Shown: positions 44,501-50,334 of the stretch, one piece after another
Numbering within the stretch: the first letter of the stretch is position 1
Layout: every line of letters begins with the position of its first letter
Source of the DNA: Streptomyces sp. TSRI0281
Lineage (GTDB): Bacteria; Actinomycetota; Actinomycetes; Streptomycetales; Streptomycetaceae
Direction: 5' to 3'
Assembly: GCF_001905125.1 (NCBI RefSeq)
Contig: NZ_LWLE01000003.1
Location: forward strand, 170,975 to 234,974
DNA: 64,000 bases
Translations under genes and position numbers: made by a program
Notes under the pieces: generated by a model
The model's database searches: none
Told to the model about the DNA's origin: nothing
The model's input: the letters and a program-made list of their open reading frames with translations, nothing else

Positions 44501-45287
44501 CCCGGCCGAAGGGGCTGTCCGCCATGACGATGCGGTCGTCGACGCCGAGCGCGGACTGCACCGGCACTTGACGCCCGCCGTCCTGGGCACGCATACGCCG
44601 GTTGACATAGTGGAACAGGTCGCTGACCGTTACCGCGCTGCCGCCGTCCTTGCTGACCTTCCCCGTGCGCAGCGCCTCGATGACCTCGCCGGTGAACGCC
44701 GACGGCTTCACATCATCGCCGCCGCCCGCGTCCGCGTACGAGTCCTCCCCGGCCCGCGAGGACGACAGGACGTACACGCCCCTGCTGGTCAGCGGGGGCC
44801 GCTCACCGGACTTGGCCACGGAGCCGTCGGCTTGCCGGTCCGACGTACGCAGACCCACGGCGAACCCGCCACTGCGGCAGCAGTCGATCATCACGACCTT
44901 CTGTGGCGCGACGCACTCCTCCAGCGCGTCGTTGAGGAACCCGGCGCTGACACCGGTCGCGGACACCCGGTCGTAGTCGGTGTCCTTGGCGACGAAGTGG
45001 AACTCGCCGCCGTCACGTACGGTGCGCACACCGTGCCCGGAGACGTACACAAGCGCGAGTTCATCCTCGTCGCGCTCCTGGAGGAACTCGCCGATGACTG
45101 CCCGCATGTCATCGGCGGCGAGATCGGATTCTGTCTGTACGGAGACGAAGTTGCCGATCTTGTGGTGCTTCAGGACCTGGGTGAGTCCCCAAACGTCCGC
45201 CCGTACGGAAGCGAGCGAAGAGAAGCGGCCGTCGTCGTAGTGCTCGTTGCCGATCAGGAGAGCCCGGCGCTTGTGGAGGCGGGTCAC
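41520..45287 (-). CDS. caspase-like protease / SF1 helicase fusion protein
   Basis: A 1255-residue fusion. Residues about 5-245 are a C14 caspase-fold protease: RRALLIGNEHY strand, catalytic His85 in YVSGHG and Cys137 in MIDCCRSGG. A linker region (about 290-530) follows. From about 555 an SF1 helicase of the UPF1-like class: Walker A ATGPPGTGKSQ (about 575), Walker B VVIDEASQ (about 880), VGVVTPFAPQAEAL, TVHTFQGGERDVMVF and VAITRARSHL (about 1117). GTG start overlaps the EACC1-like gene's stop (GTGA). Likely a conflict-system effector in which nucleic-acid engagement triggers proteolysis; the targets are unknown. No frame defects seen. Confidence 0.88.
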   Translation of the reverse strand: MTRLHKRRALLIGNEHYDDGRFSSLASVRADVWGLTQVLKHHKIGNFVSVQTESDLAADDMRAVIGEFLQERDEDELALVYVSGHGVRTVRDGGEFHFVAKDTDYDRVSATGVSAGFLNDALEECVAPQKVVMIDCCRSGGFAVGLRTSDRQADGSVAKSGERPPLTSRGVYVLSSSRAGEDSYADAGGGDDVKPSAFTGEVIEALRTGKVSKDGGSAVTVSDLFHYVNRRMRAQDGGRQVPVQSALGVDDRIVMADSPFGRAPILDPLSSRPRAAAGEAAPPHAAKSAHAQPTWTNLLDYYRECVLAESAETPLMDVSRQGTSYVCLDGAERFISGDVDDDGCLALPKEAGPLVDSAAEEDAELWAGYPAVLLTGPRTGSPWRQPKFAPLLVRRVEIVQDEGEVRLKPYGPVQPHPQLAHDWLGEDEANQLIDTFQPSWHRGQHDRMAVEVRNLLTQEFELPCVQELRPDQLADRIDVRTPGHGARNTAVLFAARPQTNFTKGLLNDFAGIARQTDQIGKTALGVLAPDSSQRIRSLAHTDPEPANFVTPLPCNEAQSAVLRSAMTRRLTVATGPPGTGKSQLVANLVATAIAAGQTVLVASTNNDAVDEVWRRCDELVPGSVVRTGSARKTGKSNAEHEAAALHALRTGPEPSTTVATASMATVLATDRLAEVRRHLAHIAETELRLRRAGEARAHHAEQLGITVTELQELLGGPPLPRKLEDSARRHSRARFLGSWRRSRFLRKAGLEGYAGDPAAGCLALAGFAAAEAEWRDGREHAATVDDTALTRALRDAESAVQDASRTFLATKVQAAAWAGRRRIMELLTARDGKRGDWPQLGRVLGRSGTSMNAPAVAGWAVTSLSARRFPPDPALFDLVVIDEASQCAIPHVLPLLFRARRALVIGDPMQLTHITQTSPHREALIRRGNGLRSAWLEKHHLAYRRHSAFHAAEQSAGGTLLLDEHFRCHPHIAAISNELFYDGGLTVLTDTRGRPALARRPAVIWTDVTGRAAHPPFGGSWVNEDEIRKVHDSVRYLLEQLPPEATVGVVTPFAPQAEALRKRLRPYDEERLRIGTVHTFQGGERDVMVFSLVAGEGMHPGSVAWVGEQLNLWNVAITRARSHLIVVGDKKLWRKRGGVGAALLEAAERDGLAPGGGDEDVLLKRLYQTLSLAEEATVTLGETVHGHPADAVVRGIGGAAPRAVLLDRGVEEDGDGARHLRLMLHRRNLLGGGDGEAEAARWPAWRLYDTVEQRG

Positions 45288-45697
45288 GCCGCGTCGTCAT
45301 CCGATGCGGGACCGTCGTTGCCGGCGACCCGGTCCTGGAACTCCCGGACCATGCGCTCCTGCGCGGCGTCCGGACGCCCAGTGATCTCGACGGAGTCGTC
45401 CCCGACGGTGACCACGACCTTGCGGTGCCGCTCCTTGGCGCACCACTCCTTGATCAGGGTGATCAGGACCTGGGACGCCGGGCGGGCGACAGCGGCGGTG
45501 GTGGCCCAGAGAGCCACTTCGCCCACGGTGGTGCCCTTACTGCCCGGTTCGGTGGGTCCGTCGGCGTCATGGAAGCCGACGACGAGATCGTCTGCCCTCC
45601 GCAGGCTGTCGTGCAGATCCCGGGTGAGACGCTCCTGCCGGAGTGTGTCGCCGCCTGTGGGCACGGTGAGTGTCCACGGCGATCCCCCGTCGCGCAT
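45284..45697 (-). CDS. EACC1-like effector-associated adaptor
   Basis: A 137-residue protein. ATG at 45697 is chosen for its AAGGAG (complement of about 45704-45709); the longer frame upstream lacks one. It matches effector-associated constant component 1 (EACC1) of actinobacterial conflict systems: an N-terminal strand-helix unit (TLRQERLTRDLHDSLRR), a GTTVGEVALWATTAAVA hydrophobic helix, LITLIKEWCAKERHRKVVV, and the terminal IEITG-type strand-helix (DSVEITGRPDAAQERMVREF). In such systems EACC1 is paired with caspase- or trypsin-like effectors, precisely as here. Assignment is by pattern recognition, not alignment. Confidence 0.68.
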   Translation of the reverse strand: MRDGGSPWTLTVPTGGDTLRQERLTRDLHDSLRRADDLVVGFHDADGPTEPGSKGTTVGEVALWATTAAVARPASQVLITLIKEWCAKERHRKVVVTVGDDSVEITGRPDAAQERMVREFQDRVAGNDGPASDDDAA

Positions 45698-45914
45698 GTG
45701 CTGCTCCTTGCGTTCGTGTATGTGCTTGCTGGGTCTGTCCAGCGACTTTGGCATGCGGGCCTTCGTCAGGGACAACCGAGGCTGACTGGAAGGGACGGCA
45801 TCCGGCCACGTCCGAGCGTCGGAGGAGGGGTGTCCGACCCGCTGCCCGGCCTACCCCGAGCCGGCGCGGACCGTGAAGAGCCCGCTCCTTCGCCGGGAAC
45901 ACCTCTCGTATGGG
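45698..45914. other. 217-bp spacer between EACC1-like gene and unknown gene
   Basis: Should carry the promoter of the EACC1/caspase-helicase unit, or be read through from the gene upstream. AAGGAG for the EACC1-like gene lies at its left end. No clear promoter or hairpin was found. Confidence 0.35.
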
Positions 45915-47321
45915 TCAGCCCGGGGACCGGTCGTCGGGCGATGCCTGCTCCGGCACCACCCTTATCGCGAGTGCGGTGCCGTCCGGCCGGAAGGAACTCG
46001 CACCCCAGTCGTCGATGTCGTCCGGCTCAGGCCAGCCATTCCGCCGTTCATACGCCCGTCGGCGGTACTCCTCCACCTTGCCCTCCGCGAGCAGGCCGTA
46101 GAGATCTGCGGCCACGCCGGAAAACGCTTCGACGCGCGTGCCGTTGATACGGAAGACCTGGTCAGTTCCGACGTATTGCTCTCCCGCGAAACAGGCTTTC
46201 GCGTCGTGGACACTGGCAGTCCCGGCGAAGGCGGTTTCGCTGAAGTGCTTGCGGCCCTGCTCGTCGATCAAGTACCGGCCGACCGTCCCACCGCCGCCGG
46301 CCAGTGAGAGCTGCCCGGCGGCGTGGGCCCGGGCGACCACGCGGCCGAACCACGAGAATTCCTTCTCAGGGATCAAGAAGGCGTTGTGCCGTTCCGCTCC
46401 CCGTTCCTCCGGGAGGGCCACGGAGTCCACGTACGGCAGAGCCCGGCGTCCGATGGCCACATCGGCTGAATCCGCGCCGGACGTCGGCCGTACCGGGAGC
46501 TCGACACCTCCACCCGTGTGCAGGACATGCACCGTCACACCGGCAGTGGCCAGGAACTCGGTCGAGGTTGTGAGCGTGGGAGTCGCGTTCCACTGCCCCA
46601 GATGGAATCGCTCCACGCGCTCACTGCCCCGGGCCAGCTGCCTGTATGTCGTGCGAGAGCTCGCGGAGGTCTTCGGCTTCACAGCCTGGTGGTTGCCGTT
46701 CACGGTCACCACGAAGATCCGGGAGCCTTCACCGGGACGCCATGCCTCCAGCAGGAAGTCCGGCCGTGGCCTCGCGCCGAGAGTCCCGGCCGGCTTGGTC
46801 CGCGCGAAGCCGGGAAGCAGGACGGTTTCCGCGTCGACGATGCTGATCAGGTGGTCCGGATACCTCTCGCGAAGCGCCCGTTCAGCGACGGCGAGCCCGA
46901 ACGCCCGGCCCAGCTCCCTTGCCTGCATGGCCCGATAGGACAGTTCGGGAGCCTTCCCTTCGTCGGTGAGGCGCAGGCTTCCGTGCCGGTCGGCGGCGAA
47001 GGCCCGGCAGTACTTCAGCCCCTGCCAGTGCTCAGCCAGCCCCCTGCCTCGTCCTTGCCGGGCCAAGGTCGTAGCGCGCGCGAACGTCGCGAGCAGGTCC
47101 CACGTAGTCATGCGTACGGGACCACGCTCGGCTCGGGGTAGTTGGCGCACGTCCGGCTTGCGGGGGCCGTGGCCTTCGTTTGGGGTCTTCTTTTTCGCCC
47201 GCTCGCGGTCGACGGCATCGGCTGCTTTCCCTACTCCGGCGATGAGCTCGGGTGATGAGTTCACCTGCACGGTCAAAAGGTCACCGAGACGCCTGATCAC
47301 GTCGAAGGCTGTGGAGTCCAT
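45915..47321 (-). CDS. unknown 468-residue island protein
   Basis: Not recognised. Soluble, no signal peptide or TM helix. The N-terminal about 70 residues are helical and charged; the middle has RARLPGFARTKPAG-like loops and RPRPDFLLEAWRPGEGSRIFVVTVNG, a pattern of Asp, strand and polar strand loosely like a restriction-endonuclease fold with the usual E-x-K lost. The C-terminal third is Gly-rich with many aromatic residues (EKEFSWFGRVVARAHAAGQL). It is in line with and same-strand as the EACC1 and caspase-helicase genes, so it is probably a third component. Codon usage matches the host. Nuclease-like reading is speculative. Confidence 0.7.
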   Translation of the reverse strand: MDSTAFDVIRRLGDLLTVQVNSSPELIAGVGKAADAVDRERAKKKTPNEGHGPRKPDVRQLPRAERGPVRMTTWDLLATFARATTLARQGRGRGLAEHWQGLKYCRAFAADRHGSLRLTDEGKAPELSYRAMQARELGRAFGLAVAERALRERYPDHLISIVDAETVLLPGFARTKPAGTLGARPRPDFLLEAWRPGEGSRIFVVTVNGNHQAVKPKTSASSRTTYRQLARGSERVERFHLGQWNATPTLTTSTEFLATAGVTVHVLHTGGGVELPVRPTSGADSADVAIGRRALPYVDSVALPEERGAERHNAFLIPEKEFSWFGRVVARAHAAGQLSLAGGGGTVGRYLIDEQGRKHFSETAFAGTASVHDAKACFAGEQYVGTDQVFRINGTRVEAFSGVAADLYGLLAEGKVEEYRRRAYERRNGWPEPDDIDDWGASSFRPDGTALAIRVVPEQASPDDRSPG

Positions 47322-47627
47322 GCAAGGGGACGGTAGGAATCGCCGATATCAGCGGCAAGAATGCGATTCAGGCCATGGCGGTGGAGCTGCCCGTCCTCGT
47401 GAAGAGCTGGACGAGCTTCTCCTGGTTGTACGCCACAGGTGCGCAGTGACGTCGTGGCCTCCCATGGTGCGTGGCCCGCGCGGGCCACGCCGAGGTTGGC
47501 GTCGCGCGAAGCGCTGGGCCTGCCTACCGGGCCTGATCACGCCACGGAATCTGGGGCGCTCGATTCCTTCCGGTGGTTTTGGTGAATCGGCGGGCGCTGG
47601 TGCCAGCAGACCTGGCTCAATAGGCGC
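47322..47627. other. 306-bp gap, right part of the island, nothing recognised
   Basis: Divergent between the unknown island gene and the frameshifted gene that follows. Open frames over it (47349-47741 leftward) lack recognisable products. Two promoters should be present. No direct repeat of the tRNA end and no integrase gene was found. Confidence 0.4.
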
Positions 47628-48150
47628 ATGGAGATGGGCGAGCACTGGGCATATCGCGTGAGGCCGAAGGACCCGGGCAGCGCGGTTCGCCAGGTACAGA
47701 TCGTTCGTGTGGGCGGCCCCGGCAGGACGGGCCAGGTCCATGTGCGGTTCCCCGAAGGCGACGCCGCCGGGCTACAGGAATGGGTTGCCCTCGCTTGCCT
47801 CGTGACGCCCGTGGGCGAAGGCCGAAGAGTTCCACGCGGACGACGAGGCGGAGCTGGCGTTGGCCCAGGCGTCGCGACACGTGAGGGGCAGCACGGAATT
47901 CGAGGCCGCGCGGCTGATCCTCGGCTTCTGCCTCGCGCTGGCCGCCGGCGCCGAGTACCAGGACCGGGAACCGGACGGGAACGGCCTGTTCTATGTCGGC
48001 ACGGATGCGGGGCCGGTGGGCGGCCCGGGGGCTGCGCTTCTGGGTGCTCTGATGGTCCAGCGCTTGGGGCGGCGTCCGGGAGACTGCGCTTTCAGGCTTC
48101 TCGACCCGCCGGAGGATTCTGCCCCGGGGGTGGAGTCCGCTGCTGCTTGA
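47628..48150 (+). pseudogene. frameshifted conserved hypothetical gene
   Basis: The first frame (ATG 47628) reads EMGEHWAYRVRPKDPGSAV, QVHVRFPEGDAAGLQEWV and LACLVTPV, then fails. Removing one base at about 47811 (cccGtgggcg) joins it to the frame WAKAEEFHADDEAELALAQA, TEFEAARLILGFCLALAAG, ending at 48150. The joined product would be about 173 residues. The first segment resembles small proteins common in Streptomyces with an HWAYR opening and unknown function. Either a degraded gene beside the island or a base-calling error. Confidence 0.68.
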
Positions 48151-48288
48151 CCGCGGGGAGGCTCTGCCAGGCATCCGTCCCGTAGGCGTCTCGTCGAAAT
48201 TCTGCTCGGCAGGCTCATCGGCGGCTCCCTGGGAACCGGGTTCCGAGATCGACTTCCAAACGGCTCCCAAGACGCCCCCGGAAACCAC

Positions 48289-48325
48289 TCAGGGGCCTGA
48301 TCCACTGAGTGGATCAGGCCCCTGA
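48289..48325 (-). terminator. perfect 18-bp hairpin, tRNA terminator
   Basis: TCAGGGGCCTGATCCACT (48289-48306) and its perfect complement (48308-48325) flank a single central base, so the loop forms from the inner AT-rich pairs. It lies 17 bases beyond the tRNA 3' end in the direction of transcription, and also downstream of the frameshifted rightward gene. Confidence 0.9.
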
Positions 48326-48341
48326 CCTGGTGTTTCAGCTG

Positions 48342-48415
48342 TCGGGGTGGCGGGATTTGAACCCACGACCTCTTCGTCCCGAACGAAGCGCGCTGCCAAG
48401 CTGCGCTACACCCCG
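48342..48415 (-). tRNA. tRNA-Pro (anticodon CGG)
   Basis: A complete 74-base cloverleaf. Acceptor stem CGGGGTG pairs with CACCCCG plus discriminator A; the D arm is GCGC...GCGC; the anticodon stem-loop CTTCG-TTCGGGA-CGAAG gives CGG; the variable region is AGGTC and the T arm GTGGG-TTCAAAT-CCCGC. CCA is not encoded and must be added. tRNA genes are common integration sites, and a variable island lies on the downstream side. Confidence 0.96.
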
Positions 48416-48590
48416 ATGCCCACCGGTCTCCCGGCGACATCGATTACTTTAGCCCACCGGCGCCCGGAGGCGAAATCTGCTTTCTTCGGCGCCGGGCCCG
48501 CTCCAGTACGCCCGGCCGGCCGCGCCCGGGGCCGGGGCGGCGCCCCGGTGGCCGGTAGCGGCGGTCCCGGCCGGTCCCGGGGCGTCGGCG

Positions 48591-49529
48591 TCAGTCGCGG
48601 GGCGTCAGCGTGAGCAGGGTCACCTCGGGCGGGCAGGCGAAGCGGATCGGGGTGTAGCGGTTGGCGCCGCAGCCCGCGGAGACGTGGAGGTAGGCGCGCC
48701 GGGAGCCCACGGTGTGGCTGGAGAGGCCCTTGACCCGGTCGGTGTCGAGGTCGCAGTTGGTGACGAGTGCCCCGTAGAACGGGATGCAGATCTGGCCGCC
48801 GTGTGTGTGACCCGCCAGGATGAGCGGGTATCCGTCGGCCGTGAAGGCGTCCAGGGACCGCAGGTAGGGGGCGTGGACCACGCCGATGGAGAGGTCGGCG
48901 CCCGTCTCGGGGCCGCCGGAGACCTCCGCGTAACGGTCCCGCTTGATGTGCGGGTCGTCCAGCCCGGTGAACGCGATCTCCAGGCCGTCGACCTTGAGCC
49001 GGCCGCGGGTGTTGGACAGGCCCAGCCAGCCCGCCTCGTCGAACGTGTCGCGCATCGGCTCCCAGGGGTTGTGGACGACCCCGACCGCCGGGGCGTTCCC
49101 GTTGAGGCCGTGCTTGCCATGGGCCTTCTCCAGGAGGTAGCGGGCCGGGTTGCGGAGCTTGGGGCCGTAGTAGTCGTTGGAGCCGAAGACGTACACCCCG
49201 GGGAACTCCATCAGCGGACCGAGCGCGTCGAGCAGCTCCGGTACCGCCTCCGGGTCGGAGAGGTTGTCGCCCGTGTTCACGACGAAGTCGGGCCGCAGCC
49301 CGGCCAGCGACTGCAGCCAGGCCCGCTTCTTGCGCTGACCGCTCACCATGTGGATGTCGGAGACCTGGAGCACGCGCAACGGGCGTGCCCCGTGCGGGAG
49401 TACGGGGACGGTGACCCGCCGCAGGCGGAACGAGCGGGCTTCGAATCCGGCGGCGTAGGCGAGGCCGGCAGCGCCGACCGCTGCGCCGACTGCCGTGACT
49501 TTCAGGGGTACTCCGTAGCGTGCGCGCAT
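48591..49529 (-). CDS. membrane-anchored metallophosphoesterase
   Basis: A 312-residue calcineurin-type phosphoesterase with an N-terminal membrane anchor or signal (VPLKVTAVGAAVGAAGLAYA). All metal motifs are present: VSDIHM (D-x-H), NTGDNL (GDx), FGSNDYY (GNH/D variant), VVHAPY and AGHTHGGQICIP (GHxH). This is the YaeI/UDP-diacylglucosamine- or phospholipid-phosphoesterase type. ATG 49529 is preferred because the longer frame overlaps the divergent yqeY promoter. Substrate not assignable. Confidence 0.88.
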   Translation of the reverse strand: MRARYGVPLKVTAVGAAVGAAGLAYAAGFEARSFRLRRVTVPVLPHGARPLRVLQVSDIHMVSGQRKKRAWLQSLAGLRPDFVVNTGDNLSDPEAVPELLDALGPLMEFPGVYVFGSNDYYGPKLRNPARYLLEKAHGKHGLNGNAPAVGVVHNPWEPMRDTFDEAGWLGLSNTRGRLKVDGLEIAFTGLDDPHIKRDRYAEVSGGPETGADLSIGVVHAPYLRSLDAFTADGYPLILAGHTHGGQICIPFYGALVTNCDLDTDRVKGLSSHTVGSRRAYLHVSAGCGANRYTPIRFACPPEVTLLTLTPRD

Positions 49530-49608
49530 GCGTCCATCGTCGCAGACACGGTGCGGCGACCGGAAAACCGGCGGGCGGCAGATGGCCCGCACCTGTCACA
49601 ATCGCGGC

Positions 49609-50073
49609 ATGACCACGCTCAAGTCCAAGCTCAAGGAAGACCTCCACACGGCCATGAAGGCGCGCGACGAGCTGACCTCGTCCACCCTTCGGCTCACCCT
49701 CACCGCGATCACCAAGGAAGAGGTCAGCGGCAAGACGGCGCGCGAACTCTCCGACGACGAGGTGCAGAAGGTGATCGCCAAGGAGGCGAAGAAGCGCCGC
49801 GAGGCGGCCGAGGCCTTCGCCCAGGGCGGCCGTGCCGAGCAGGCGGAGCGGGAGAAGGCGGAGGGCGAGCTGCTCGACGGCTACCTGCCCAAGCAGCTCT
49901 CCGACGACGAGCTGAACGCGATTGTCGGATCCGCCGTCGAGGAGGCGAAGGCCGCCGGGGCCGAGGGGCCGCGCGCGATGGGCGCCGTCATGAAGATCGT
50001 GAACCCGAAGGTGGCCGGGCTCGCCGAGGGTGGCCGGGTGGCCGCCGCGGTGAAGAAGCTCCTCGCGGGCTGA
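49609..50073 (+). CDS. GatB/YqeY domain protein
   Basis: A 154-residue YqeY-family protein. Highly charged helical N-terminus (LKSKLKEDLHTAMKARDELTSSTLRLTLTAI), central EVQKVIAKEAKKRREAAEAF and C-terminal MGAVMKIVNPKVAGLAEGGRV matching the tRNA-binding YqeY domain also found at the end of GatB. It probably binds tRNA or supports amidotransferase function; exact role unknown. Transcription would stop at the 21-bp hairpin at 50255-50301. Confidence 0.92.
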   Translation: MTTLKSKLKEDLHTAMKARDELTSSTLRLTLTAITKEEVSGKTARELSDDEVQKVIAKEAKKRREAAEAFAQGGRAEQAEREKAEGELLDGYLPKQLSDDELNAIVGSAVEEAKAAGAEGPRAMGAVMKIVNPKVAGLAEGGRVAAAVKKLLAG

Positions 50074-50084
50074 GCGGACTTCCC

Positions 50085-50162
50085 GTACGTACGGCGGTGT
50101 CGCGTACGGCGGCGGGTCTGCGTACGACGGCGGTGCCGCGTACGGCGGCGGGGCCGCGGGTC
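50085..50162. repeat. GCGTACGGCGG short tandem repeats
   Basis: gtacggcgg / gtacgacgg recur about every 15-18 bases (50092, 50105, 50121 and 50139 regions) between the yqeY stop and the terminator. Short degenerate GC repeat; no gene. Confidence 0.5.
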
Positions 50163-50254
50163 TCTCGCGGGCCGAGAGGCCGGGGAATCGCCCCGTACGC
50201 CGCTGGACGCGCGATCGTACGCCCGGCGGAGGCGGAGCCCGTACACGTATATAC

Positions 50255-50301
50255 GAAGGTGGGGCGCTCCCGGTCGACGTGACCGGGAGCGCCCCACCTT
50301 C
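50255..50301. terminator. perfect 21-bp bidirectional terminator hairpin
   Basis: Perfect arms at 50255-50275 (starting GAAGGTGGGGCGC) and 50281-50301 with a 5-base loop gacgt. It sits between the rightward yqeY gene and the leftward penicillin-binding protein gene and must end both transcripts. Confidence 0.95.
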
Positions 50302-50334
50302 ATCCGTACGCCGGACGGGTCGGGGACCGACGGG

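Noticed and set aside
32836..48415. integrase or attachment-site repeat bounding the island
   Set aside because: No recombinase motif and no second copy of the tRNA end found by reading.
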